This document shows positions 1-12,200 of a stretch of DNA of 64,000 nucleotides, in pieces (position 1 is the stretch's first letter; the number at the start of each line of letters is the position of its first letter). Made by a program: the position numbers and the translations under genes. Below the pieces are notes generated by a model. The model saw only the letters and a list, made by a program, of their open reading frames with translations. It was not told the origin of the DNA and did not search any database. Source of the DNA: Glandiceps talaboti (lineage: Eukaryota; Hemichordata; Enteropneusta; Spengelidae); NCBI RefSeq assembly GCF_964340395.1, contig NC_135556.1, positions 7,480,001 through 7,544,000 on the forward strand, written 5' to 3'.

Positions 1-263
1 AATTACGTTAACGCCTCAAGTGATTTTTGTAGAATGCAGAATGCAAAGCACAAAAAGGCATCACCTTTTGCACTTCGGAGTTTGACGTTTAGTCGACTAT
101 TTATTGTTAGTTAGGCATTGTAAATAGCAGCCAAACTGTTTGACCCATGGTTGTGAAGAATGTAAACAAACTGTGCCGGGTATTTCCAGTGTAACGTAAG
201 AGATCAATGGTTGACGGTTTCTGTCATGATGCGTTGTTTCGACTGAGGCAAAATATTGTATAC

Positions 264-482
264 TACAGTGGATTTCAAAATACCGTTCACCTTCTCTTTT
301 TGATACTTTTTACTTTATACTGCATAATATATGGTGACACATCAGTTCATTTCATTTAGACAAAATGTTGCAAGAAACTGTATTCATTGAATCTTGCTGT
401 AGCATGTGTAGTTTCTTATATTAGCCGCTGCATTGTTGTATATCAAACAGAGAAGCTGTACGGCAATTTGAAATTCGCTGTA
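264..482. mobile_element. Palindromic MITE, family E, copy 1
   Basis: Starts TACAGTGGATTTCAAAATAC and ends with the inverse, GAAATTCGCTGTA, with the inner inverted pair ACCGTTCACCTTCTC / GAGAAGCTGTACGG. An internal GACAAAATGTTGCAAGAAAC is shared with the copies near 7.5, 9.8 and 36.0 kb. No coding capacity. Confidence 0.6.
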
Positions 483-1984
483 CTAACATATTAACATATA
501 CTCTGGCTTTTTATAGGTCATTCATGTAATTAAGATCTACAGTAAATAAGATACGAAACCACAAGTTGTGAAACCTTTTGTCGCGCAGGTTGTTTTGCTT
601 ACCAAATAGGTTCGAATATTTTACAAACCCTGCAAGCTAAAGATCTCAAAATAAATACTGAACTACGTTTCATATCTTTGGATCGACACCAATGCACTTC
701 ATAAATCGTCTAGCATAATGTGACAAATTTACAGTCTTTTAAAACTAACTGTCAAATAACTTGGACCAGTTTATTTGAGCGAAGGGCAACACATCACAAT
801 GTTCTCGATAATCTAAAAAAATAACGAGCAAGACTTTCCACTTACCTGTTAAACAACTTCCTGTATCACCTGTTATCAAGTTTAGGTAACTTTTCATGAA
901 ATGTTTATACTTTGTCACAGGTAAATAGACATGACGCAACAGACAGACAGACGAGAAATAAGTGATTGTTTCGATCGTAAAGTTGGTACTATTCAATTCA
1001 TGGCAAAGCATGCGCAGTTGTGTTCGTCTAAACAATAGTCAAGGTGTAAAGTACACCCCTCTCTGGGTTCCTATCTTGAGTTATCTATTACCACTGTCTA
1101 GTACTAAAGATTTTCTTGACAAATGTTTGGTCTGTTCAATAAAATATAATATGATACTGTTGCATGCCGGCTATAATATATAAACCTTCGAGGAACGTTT
1201 TCTGGTTTCTTATGTAATGTTAATGTAACAAGTCTCTGCTTGAATCCCGGGCTTGAATGTATGAATCCGGATTTAGTTTGAGTCATGACTCAATATTAAA
1301 AAGGTATCGTTTCCGTATATATGGTTATATTTGGCATTATATTCATGATTCAATACGATACGTTAAAGGAACAAAACTAAAACAAAGTGACTTTATGAAT
1401 ATATGCTACTGCAACAACGTAGCATTGGTAAAAACAATACATTCAGGATTATACAGCGTGTACCAGCTTACTTCATAAATAAGGGAAATGTATTCGAGTA
1501 CACAGACTTTTATTCTCGATTCTACGCTTATAAATAAATCATAACATTCATGTCTTATCGTACTGGTATTTACATACAATTCATTAGGGAAACAATGAAT
1601 ATATCTTTAAAAAGTTTCCAAACGGTACCTGGCGGGCTATAAGTCCAGCCATGTTCAACAATAACCATCTAGTAATGTTCTCTGAAAATGGCTTACCGGA
1701 TAACATGTATTGGCAAATTATTGGCACTTATTTCGATTTCAAACTCGATTTTCATCGTCTGAATAAATAAAATACTATGGAAAGAGTACAAGAAACGAGA
1801 AATCGACAGACACATAAAAAAGAGAATGCATTCGACATGTACCGAGACTTCATGAATTTTATTTACACTGCGTTATAGAATTACATGTTACGAGTACTAA
1901 TGGTCAGTGCTGTAAAGTTTAATATGTAGGTTCTAGCAAAGAAATGACTACTAATTAGGCCTATATATGACGCATATCATATGT
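483..1984. other. Gene-free stretch
   Basis: AT-rich, with only short chance open frames on both strands. No splice-bounded conserved peptide, RNA gene or repeat array was recognised. Confidence 0.5.
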
Positions 1985-2215
1985 GAGAGTCTAGTTCAGG
2001 TAATTATGTTTTCCACTGTTTTCCATATGGTCTCTGTGTTATTGGTTTCCTCTCAGATGTACATCCATTACAGATTGAAAGGACCTGAGTTTTATATTGT
2101 CTTGTGAAGTTGATGTCAGTTTCCGCATCCACTATTTCTTGCAAGACTTCACCATTTCCGTGATTTTTTTTCTCGAATACGTTGAGGATTGGCGTGAAAA
2201 ACTAGGTGGGGTCGG
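1985..2215 (+). repeat. Interspersed repeat family B, copy 1
   Basis: About 230 bases closely similar, in reverse orientation, to 13715-13960 inside the sulfotransferase gene. Shared landmarks include CTCTGTGTTATTGGTTTC, GTTTCCGCATCCACTATTT and GAAAAACTAGGTGGG. No terminal structure or coding potential seen. Confidence 0.65.
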
Positions 2216-4555
2216 GTAAGAGGAACCAAACAATTTTTTTAGGCCTAACTGTCAAAAGCAGGTATTAGCGTAGCATGTCCTTACATGTGCAGCTAACTGG
2301 CAGATATGCGGTTTTCATTAATTACATGTTGTTTCGGATTTTAAAAAACACACGATGATTTTAATAGAATGGCCACCCCCAATTGTGGAGAGGGTGTTTA
2401 GTTGTTCTAATGTGCCCTTCTGGTGGCGAAAGATATCTGCCCTCCTTCGAATTCCCTTCAACTGGGTTTTAACTTGCCTACCAGCCCACTCACTGCCCAT
2501 CCAATATTATTGTGAATGATTTACCCATTCATTTTGGCGTACACAATGTGTGTTACTATACAGTACAGACATCGTCATGTTTTTCCCCTCCCAATGTATC
2601 GAAATCAGGACTATCCCATCGCAATACTTCCTTGTTTGCTCCCCTCCCGCTACCGATCGAAAACAATTTGTCCGCCCACTGAAAAATTGTGTCAGAGCAG
2701 CTTTTTGCAAGAACAGCTTCGTTGACTTCACCTGTCTTTATTAACTTCATGTAGCTATCTATACTATTAAATGTCGATAGACTGAGACTTCAAAACTAGG
2801 TTTAAGCTTAATTTTCATAGCATCAAACATTATCGCTAATTCCGTTGTAGTCAAGTAATGCTACCAAATTTTAAAAGCAATAAATTAAATACACAATTCT
2901 CTACATATACTTCCATATACATATCCACATGGTAATATATTTAACGATAGGTTAAATGCCATTTTCAGACGAGGATTGAAATTTTGGTGTGAAAAACTGA
3001 TATTTGGTAGAGCTATAGGAAACGAACAATCCTATGTAATCCAAGTGGCTCCACTGATCCATTAGCACTAGTGCGAGAACCTGGGATCAAACTTAGTCCC
3101 TTTAATGTATTATCATTTACAACCGACGGTACATATAGTAGATTGCATTGTTAATGTACCAAGATTAGTGGTCGCTTGTAAAGATAGGTAAATCATCATG
3201 ACTCAAACTTGATGAGCATTAAATACTTGTGTGTCCTACATTATTCTTGGTTATAGGTATTATATTTTGCAATTAAAATACCACATTTTTAAATAGAAAA
3301 CTCACAGAACTTACGTTTGCAAAATGTATGTCATATCAATATTTTAGATATGAGTACATTATACTCTAGTCCCTATAAGATACGAGTTATTATTACAACG
3401 ATCATCTGAACTCACTACGTCTAGTCAAAATCATTACTCTCGCACAGAAATCTGTGCTACCCCCAACAGCTTTCATATACACGTGATGGCGTTCTCGCGT
3501 CCCCACGTGATTTTAGTTCAGTACAGCTGTACTAAGTGAATATTAATGTGCAATCGTCTGAAGGAAGTAAACAAATTACAACTGACTGTCAATTTGCGAT
3601 GGGTTACTACTGGCATCCACTGTTTAACCTTTGCCCAGAAAGGGTTTAGAACTGTTACAATTAATGGTAAAATGTTCGACTTTGACCAGACATAGTTAGT
3701 GGAGATGATCATTGTAATTGTAACTCGTATCGTATAGGAACTAGACAAATTATACACCAATGACAAAACGAAATCGCTTTCAGACCTAAGGAAACACGAG
3801 AACTTGTAACCCCCCACCCACCCACCCATCTCCTTTTCGATCTTCCAAGTCATGTGTCACCTAAAGAATCTTGTCCTTTGTACTGTGAACACAAAGCTCT
3901 CGTTAGTCTCAACTAACCAACAATATTTTTAAAATTACTCGTGCAATACACCATGGAAATTAAACTGTTCAAAGTTCAAATTTGCTGATGCATGTACTTT
4001 CTTTAAGAAAAACTGCAGCCTATTCTCAGTTACAACCAAGAAAAAAATATTAGGGTCACCATACAGACTTTGTCGATAGAGGTCAAATTGTTATCCAAAT
4101 AAAGTCAATTTCCAATATGGCCACCAAATACTGTGTTAACTCTATGGGAAAATAAAAGATAATTATTGATTTCCTTGAAAAGTTGACAATGGATGCCCAA
4201 ATTTATTTTATTATTTAAAAATTTAAAAAGGACAAGAAGCAAGTTTTCATCCGGCAAAGTTTGGAGTGATTTTAAGAACTTGGATTTTCAGGAACATTCA
4301 TTCCCAAGGTGCATTCTACTTTAAAAAGCTAAATGATTCAAGATAGGATTAGGTTGGTCTCTGATCTTGAAAAATCGACTTATCTTTGGCATATTACTCT
4401 CAGTAACCCTGCAATTGGATAAACCATTTTGTTTTTGAATTATCCAGCTTTTTTCATTAATTTCTGTAAATTCTAACTCTTATTATTTATAGACAATGGT
4501 AACATTTTACACACCTAAAAATTATCAGGACTTTGACAGGCCTGGTACAGGTATG
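2216..4555. other. Gene-free stretch
   Basis: No supported gene. It includes short low-complexity spots, such as ACCC repeats near 3812-3827, and chance frames of 60-111 codons without recognisable domains. Confidence 0.5.
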
Positions 4556-4856
4556 ACGATTAGGAACTGTGCAGGGAAATATATTCATACCTGTGGCATG
4601 CAGGCCTGTCCCATCAGGCGGCGGCCTATAGCAGGCTTGTCCCATCAGGCATATGGAAGGCATGACTAGTCAGACCTATGCCAGGCCTGTCATATCAAGT
4701 CTGTGGCAGGCCTGTCCCATCAGGCCTGTGGCTAAGCATGTCTGTTCCATCAGGCCTGTGGCATGCCACTTCCATCAGGCCAGAGGCATGCCAGGCCCAT
4801 CAGGCCTGTGGCAGCCCTGTTGCATACCTGCGACAGGCCAATCCTATAACAGGCAT
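4556..4856 (+). repeat. Minisatellite, ~22-bp CATCAGGCCTGTGGC units
   Basis: Irregular tandem copies of a GC-rich unit around CCATCAGGCCTGTGGCA, spaced mostly 20-24 bases with length variation. It stands out against the AT-rich surroundings. The overlapping open frames in three frames are by-products of the repeat. Confidence 0.75.
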
Positions 4857-6190
4857 GTGGATTTTTGCTGTGCATTACATACATTTTGAAGACAATAAGT
4901 GTACTAATAATTAAGGTTGACGTGAAAAGTTCTGTCCTTGACTTTTGGACGATATGCTGGCTTAGATGCCCAGAGTCGACTTGTACAAGACTGTACATGC
5001 TAAGGGTGACACAGATAGTGTGGATAAAGGTGTACAGTATACGTGTCATTGTAAAGTTCAAGGGTCAATGAGCTATGAATCTGTATGCATGAATTATTGC
5101 AGCATGGTCGGTTGCTGTTAATCTCGTCCCGTTTATTCAGAGTTTCTGTGCAGCATAACGCTTACTAAACATTCTAACCTCTAGGATCACTTATCACAAT
5201 AGAGTTTTGAACCCTGGGTGTTTGTGTGCACGCCCACCTTGGCAAAGTGACAAGTTTGTTGCGCACATTTAATTTATGTTTGGACTATGGAACGAAACAC
5301 TGATGTGAAACCACACGATTTCAATCCGTATACCCTCATTTAGAATGTGGAGTGTTGTGTAAATATTTACTATGGATGCCATGGAGACAAACAAGCTACC
5401 GGCCCTCTTATATTATTAGGAAACATGTACATATATTGATGTAGATCGTTACGTTGAATATAAGCATTTTTATAACAGAGTTAATATCCTCTCCCAAATA
5501 AATATATAAATGTGTCAACAGAGTGAAAGTCACGATCAAATATAAGCAAGTGTACGTACATCAAGATCAAGTCTGACTAAATGTCAGTTTTCTGACATTA
5601 TGATAGTATATGATATTGTGATACATTAATGTAAGTAAATTAATGTAAGTAAATTAATGTAAGTAAATTAATGTAAGTAAATTCAATTTGTTATTTCTTT
5701 GTCTCCTTCAGCGGGAACTGATGCATGATGGTAACACTACAGGTACTGTCTCAGATTATATATCACACCATAATATCACCAAGCTACGTCTCTCTGTCAA
5801 AGAAAATGACGCATGGCTAGGTATCGGTGTCCTTGAAGACAACTGTTTGTGACATGTATGTGAAGGCGAAGACATGACGAACACAGCAATCAAGAGAAGA
5901 AGTACACAATATGCATGACATGAACACAACTATATAAAGATGGTTATGTTAGGGGCGAGATCAATAGTTCAAAGTAAAGTGTCAATAAAAGAGCTATTTT
6001 AGTCACTACATATTGGATTAGTAAATACTGATTTGAAATTGATTGTGTTGTCTGGAACATTTTCAATATTGGCAAATTTAGTTAGGGGGGAGGGAGTCCT
6101 GAGGCCTAACTAAAAGAATTAGGGTGGGTTTTTTTTATCCCACATTGCAATATTTATCCCACATTGCAATAATTTCACATCACATAAAAT
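4857..6190. other. Gene-free stretch with a 14-bp tandem repeat
   Basis: Contains TTAATGTAAGTAAA repeated about four times at 5627-5683. Nothing else was recognised. Confidence 0.5.
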
Positions 6191-6374
6191 TGTTCTTTCA
6201 GTTTCCCACTGTTGCCTCACGAGTCTTAGCAGACATGAGTATGGATTAGATAAATGTTCATGACTCCAAAGGGCTTATTTCGTTCAGACGAAGTCATGAA
6301 TATGCATCGTTCGTCTAATACATATTCATGTCTGCTTAGACCCACGAGGCCATGGTGTCCACTGAAAGAACAAT
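6191..6374. mobile_element. Imperfect hairpin element, family F, copy 1
   Basis: The left arm (TTGTTCTTTCAGT..., then AGCAGACATGAGTATG) pairs with a right arm ending ...ACTGAAAGAACAATAG, giving two arms of roughly 80 bases. A related hairpin lies at 26971-27096. Both are followed within about 200 bases by CTTCCTGGAGTGG or TTTCCTGGAGTGG plus TTCT, suggesting a common larger element. Confidence 0.55.
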
Positions 6375-7487
6375 AGCGAAATCTATATGATGTGAAATTA
6401 TGAAATGACTCTAAAAAAAACTTTACTTCCTGGAGTGGAGTTCTCCTTTAACACCTATTTACTTCTATCTAGACTCAAATTTGCCAGTAGCCGGTCTTTG
6501 AACCATTCTTTGCCATTATTGACAAGCGGCAGCTAATCATTTTAGGAGAGAAAAAATCACTTCTGGTAGATACACAGCATTTTTTTACACAGCATTGGGG
6601 TGATCCTATTTTACTTCGCGTGAACTGATAGACGTCAAGTGTAACGCAATGTATTTATTTATTATTGGAACAGTTTTTGTAGACTGATTAGTTGTCCCTG
6701 TCAAAGAATATTTCGAAGGCCACAATTAGTACATTTTTGTCCCTATACAAGCAACTACAATCATGGTTGTACTTTCACTAGATGTCTACATTATTTATAT
6801 TAAGGACACCCTTTATTCCTTTAAGATATGGTCATTCTACAAGGTTACCACTATATACCTTGACGACTCACCTCACTTTAGGTTGTAACATACCATGCAC
6901 TTCATCTCACCTTCACTCCCTTTCATTAGAAAAACGCATTTTTTACGACGTCTACAAGTGTTAAAGATTAGCAGGACAGTAATGATCCCAAAATGGCCAA
7001 AACATCACAAAAAATAACATAATTCCTTTTTGCATATTTGTGACTGAAAATATTATTTGAATCGAAACAGTATTTGTAGTGCTTTCCCTTTAAAGTGACA
7101 AAAAACTACTGAAGCTAGCAATCCAAGGAAGAAAATGAATAGATAGAAATGTTGGTGGTAGAATCGCATTATTCCTCACAGTGGTGACAATCATTAGACT
7201 CCAAACATTACTATAAGTAAACGAGTTTGATAAGATTCGTATGACCTGGTAATAAAATAGGACACTTTTCTTCTGACTTGATACATGTTTCACGTGTATT
7301 TTTTATTCTGCAAGTAGCACTCCAACTACATGATTTCATGTTAAATACATATACATGTACAAGGTGCAGCTACACCAGCTGGGGTGTGCCGTTTCACTAA
7401 TTGTTCTTTTCCATTTGTGGAACCGGGACAAACTATTCCTATTTAGTATAATATCTTTTCAATGAACAATCGCCTCAATCAAGTAGA
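6375..7487. other. Gene-free stretch
   Basis: Carries the putative 3' part of the family F element (to about 6455). Beyond it, no gene, array or RNA is recognised. Confidence 0.45.
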
Positions 7488-7877
7488 TACGGCGAATTTC
7501 ACAATACCGTTTAGCTTTTCTGTTTGATACATGTACAACCACGCAGAAACCGATATAAAAATGGACATGCTAACACTTTAAGATAGCAAGATTTAATGAG
7601 TACAGTTTCTTGCTACATTTTGTCTAAGTGCAATGAACTACACATGCCACCATACAGACAGCGCCCGTCATCGGGTGTTTGATAATAAGAAACGCATTGG
7701 TGCCCGAATGTCTGCATGGAGTTGCAATACATTTAAATGGTTCATTTCATTCAGACTAAATATAGAAAAAAATACGACCTTGCTGTTGAAGTGTGTGGCA
7801 TAATATACAGTTTCTTGTTGGTTTCTGCACGGTTGTATCAAACAGAAAAGCTGAACAGTATTGTGAAATTTACTGTA
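7488..7877. mobile_element. Palindromic MITE, family E, copy 2
   Basis: The ends are inverted: ACGGCGAATTTCACAATACC and CAGTATTGTGAAATTTACTGT. The next inner block, GCTTTTCTGTTTGATAC and its reverse complement, continues the arm to about 60 bases. The core holds GCGCCCGTCATCGG. No coding capacity. Confidence 0.7.
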
Positions 7878-8041
7878 TGATTGACACATATAAGTACTCA
7901 ATCGGAGATTTAAAAAAAAAAAACTTTGCAAAATAATTACGACACCAATTCGAATTCCATTTCATCTTGATTACTATTCAATATATGTTGTCACCATCCC
8001 TTGAATGCCTCCTGTCTTTGGGTTGCTGTATATGTACGTAC

Positions 8042-8297
8042 GTACGCCCCCAACGGTTAACCTGATTTTCTACCATTGACTTGGACGACTCCATACCCAA
8101 TCGGCCGTGTCTCATTATGTTTACTAGTTTTAAAGATGACAATATTCATGCCAATTCTGTGGTACTCCAACATCATCTAAATGGCATTGTCGTCATTTTT
8201 GCCTCAGAAGCATCAATGTCTTTATGTCAAAGCACGTTTCAACTATTTCAAATTAAATTTGCTGGATAATGGTAGCTTCTACAGTTTGGGGGCGTGC
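8042..8297. mobile_element. Possible small TIR element (256 bp)
   Basis: Begins GTACGCCCCCAACGGT and ends with the near-inverse ACAGTTTGGGGGCGTGC. The inside is unremarkable. It sits just beyond the 3' end of the sulfotransferase gene. No clear target duplication, so this is tentative. Confidence 0.35.
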
Positions 8298-8625
8298 TGA
8301 CATATACAGCCATCAAAGAAAATACTTCAAGCTATGATCATGTTTTTAAAAAAAAAATGAAGTCAGAATACGTCACAATGATTATTCAAGATGAGCCTAT
8401 TTGCGCCTTCATGGTATTTACAGCGTTTTTTCTTCGAGTAAGTGGAAGCACAGACTATACCTCTCCTTACAACCCCGATTCTATTTCCAATATAACTGCC
8501 AACACCACACCTTGAGAAGTCACAAAGGACACTATTTGAAAGCTAATCAAGCGTGATTTCCTCGATCGATAATATTGCTAGAATAGTCTAATTAGCTATT
8601 GGTAGAGGTTGAGGTTGGCTACGTC

Positions 8626-8999
8626 TTACGCACTGTATATTTTGCGTTTTACAACTTCACTGTATCCTTGTTCAGCAAGTTCGTGCGATAACCCCGTTAA
8701 CTTTGAATGGATTTTAGAGCGCATATCGTCATCAAAAGCATTGAATAAATCCATCTTCAAATCATCTTTTACGCCTTTCGCTGTAATTGGTATATGACTG
8801 TTCATCCCGTCTTCGATGCATTTTCTTCTAGACGATTCAAGCGGCACATTCAAAAAGTTCATCATTTTCTCCAATTCTTTTTTGGGATCACTCATGAAAT
8901 CTTCGTAGTTAACAACGATCATGTGTTTTGATGATGCCAACCAGGCTCGGGGAATATTGTCCCACCATTCAAGATATTGCCATACACGATCTTTCCAGT
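8626..8999 (-). CDS. Sulfotransferase exon 9: C-terminal half and stop
   Basis: The exon opens at DWKDRVWQYLEWWDN, using the pyrimidine-rich acceptor CCAAACAG that fits the phase-1 junction. The open frame upstream to 9066 cannot be spliced in phase, because the AG at 9067-9068 would bring in a stop. Family features continue with KHMIVVNYEDFMSDP, a FLNVPLE segment and a basic helix near the TAA at 8626-8628. No AATAAA was seen within about 300 bases downstream, so the polyadenylation site is unknown. Confidence 0.85.
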
Positions 9000-9162
9000 C
9001 TGTTTGGTGAAAAAGGAGTACACAGTCATTAAACAACACACTCGGTCTACTTTTACTTTTGGCCACCTAAGACGTCAAGATCTGACAAAAATGAATCGAG
9101 ATGTTTGATAAGCAAGATAAAAATCTAAAGGGAAATGTATGCATGTCCGTTTGTATGTCTCC

Positions 9163-9209
<47 letters not shown>

Positions 9210-12200
9210 ATGTATGTATGTATGTATGCATGTATGTATGTATGTATGTATGTATGTATGTATGTATGTATGTATGTATGTATGTATGTATGTATGTTTG
9301 AACGTATGTATGTATGTATGTAATGTATGTATGTATGTATGTATGTATGTATGTATGTATGTATGTATGTATGTATGTATGTCTGCCCGTCCGTCTGTCT
9401 TTCGAATTCCCTGTCAGACTGTTTGTCTCAGAGTCTGCTATTCCGTTTTAAGAGTTGTAGCTTTTGAAATTTATGCTAGGTATAATTTTTTTCGGAATCA
9501 CTCACCATAATGACCTGTAACAACATCAATACTATCAGCATGGCTATCATTGACACCATAACCACGAAACAAATCTTCCAAAATGACATCAAATGGATTT
9601 CTAATCAGCAAAATGGCCATCTGAAAATCTGGTGAGGTAGCATCCCCCTTTGCATGTGTCTGTACCACTACTGTGTTCTTGTACGTATAGTCCATTAATT
9701 CTGCCTTAAATCCTTAAAATTGACAATAATGATAAAACACTACATTAATACAGCCCTTTTCATGTTAGTGTTCAATTGCTCTGTTTGATACAATCATGCA
9801 GAAACAAATACAAAACTGTACATGCTACATTTTAAGATAACAAGATCCAATATCTTGTTACATTTTGTCCAAATGTAATAAACCATTTAAACGTACTGCA
9901 ACTAGCCACAGACACGTGGGCGCCAATGGTTTGATGTCTGTATTTGATGTCTGCATTTGTTCATTTCATTTCATCTAGACAAAATGTAGCTAGCAAGAAA
10001 CTGTAATCATTCATCTTCTTATCGTGTATAACATGTAACTAAGTATATCATATCCAGTTTCTTATTGGTTTCTGCGTGGTTGTATCAAACAGTCAGTGAA
10101 CACTAACAATAGCATAATACCCGCGGGATGTATGGCAACTTTCAAGACTGGGAAAGCGCGTAGGCATTGATTTGCTTTCGAAATATACTTTTGTGAACCA
10201 TATCAACGATGTGAATAACACATCCTAGTTAACCACACAGTTAAAATAGAATGGTTTAAAGGGGACTAACTGAGTTTATAAACAATTTTACTTGAACATC
10301 CTTGATGTCTTAGTATACGTATAATAAATTACGTCATCGAATATATAATATTACAGTATCATGTCTGAATACGAGGGTTCAATACAAGTGATGTTCCAGT
10401 TAGTGGAATACTACTGATACCCGTTTAGTATACGTATGCTTTAAAAATTAACGGCAACAACGTATAATATCAGATTATGCCCCTTTAATAGACTGGCATT
10501 AAGCAAACAAAAGAAAGTTTGCAATTATATCAAGCCTCATTTCATCTTTTCCTGCAAATGGTATGAATTCAACTTATATCGGTGTCACCTATGAGAGTAT
10601 ACCGTGTGTACATGGCTATCCCCCAAAATTGTCCATTGAAATGACAAACTTACAGTCAATCATAAAACAAAGTGTTTATCGGACAAAACAAGTACTTACC
10701 CCCGTAAAACAATCTCTGATCACGATAAACTGATCCTGTGTAGATTCCCGTAGCTTGCTCCAACATATACCTAACCCGGTAACTACCTAAGTCTGGACAA
10801 CTTGCAAGTGCAGCAATTGGTCGAGTACGTACCGGAGCTAGACAGATATTGCAGGGACCATCTACATGATGAGAATATGAATTACAATTGCTTAAAGTAT
10901 ATTTGGGTCATATTGTTATCTTAAAATAATCCACATATATCTGTAGTACAAAGTGAGTAAATACAAGTAGTTGCATGAGATGTCAATGTCAAAATACACA
11001 ACTTAAAATCAAATTCATTCATTCATTCATTCATTCATTCATTCATTCATTCATTCATTCATTCATTCCTTCATTCATTCATTCATTCATTACAAATAAG
11101 ATTAGTGATCGTTTGACCGTGTGCACGCCGTGCTGTATTTTTTCAAACAGAAAATACCGGATTGTATTCATAAGCTTTGGTGTTCTACGTAACGACTACG
11201 TGAGTTTCTGTCATTGATTCTGTGGTACTTGAAACATGGGTTAATGCATCCAAAATCGCTAATATTTTCCCCATTTTTTATGAATTGCACTTGCAAAGGT
11301 AAAATCATGTTATTTCCCAATATGTTGCTTCTTTCAGGTGGAAAATATTCGTGATATAGGGGGTTTGTCCTCGACATGTACACAGACACGTACTTGAACT
11401 GGATCACTCATATTTTCCTTCAGCTGAATGAATCAAAGTATTGGGAATAAAATATTTACCATACTCATACGATTCCCACATCCAGGCTTCGTCTTTTTCT
11501 AGTTCTTCCAATTCAGCTACTGATAAAAGGGAATTCAGTTCTTCGTTCTGGGTTACTGTACTTACTGACGAGAAAGAAAAGTTTGGCGGGAAAAAAACGA
11601 TTGAGAAACACACGCGCAATGTTTACGATGTTTACCTCAATATACTGGGGAACAATGGAGAAACTTGTCGGAAAACATCTCTTTAAGAGAAAAGATGGAA
11701 ACTACATATACTTAGTCGAGGTGGGGCGATATTCACTTGTATAGCATTTATTGAAATAGAGAAATGCATTTCTCATATAACACAATAAGGAACTTTAGTT
11801 AACAAAGAAAACATGAATCATTATGTTATCGATCATAAATCAATCATAAAAATATTAATTTCTCAGTGAAAAATCAATTGCACAATTAATTAATATTAAC
11901 GTCATAATAACTTTTGAAAGTAAATAGTGCGAAACTCGACCCAGTATTTAGTGTTATATATTTTTTTTAAATAGTTGTGTTAATCTGCTAGACGTATAAG
12001 AGATGGGTGTGTTTTGACGGAGGGCATTTACCAGTTCATTTAATATTTAGTGCACTCTGCAGCTGTTTTTAGTTTAGTTCAATGGTATTGGGGATTTAAA
12101 ACATTTACTTTAATATGTAGTATTTGATGTTTTTCCATTTTTTCCACAAAAATTCACTGATTAGCACTTAATTCTTACCTTGCTGAATGTCCGATTTGGC

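Noticed and set aside
9000-9066. Upstream extension of the last sulfotransferase exon (AKSKSRPSVLFND...)
   Set aside because: Splicing at the AG at 9067-9068 puts the sequence out of phase and meets a stop; the acceptor at 9001-9000 fits phase and family alignment.
9101-9510. Cys/Met/Tyr/Val-repeat open frames of 62-123 codons
   Set aside because: Pure read-through of a (CTGT)n/(TATG)n microsatellite inside an intron.
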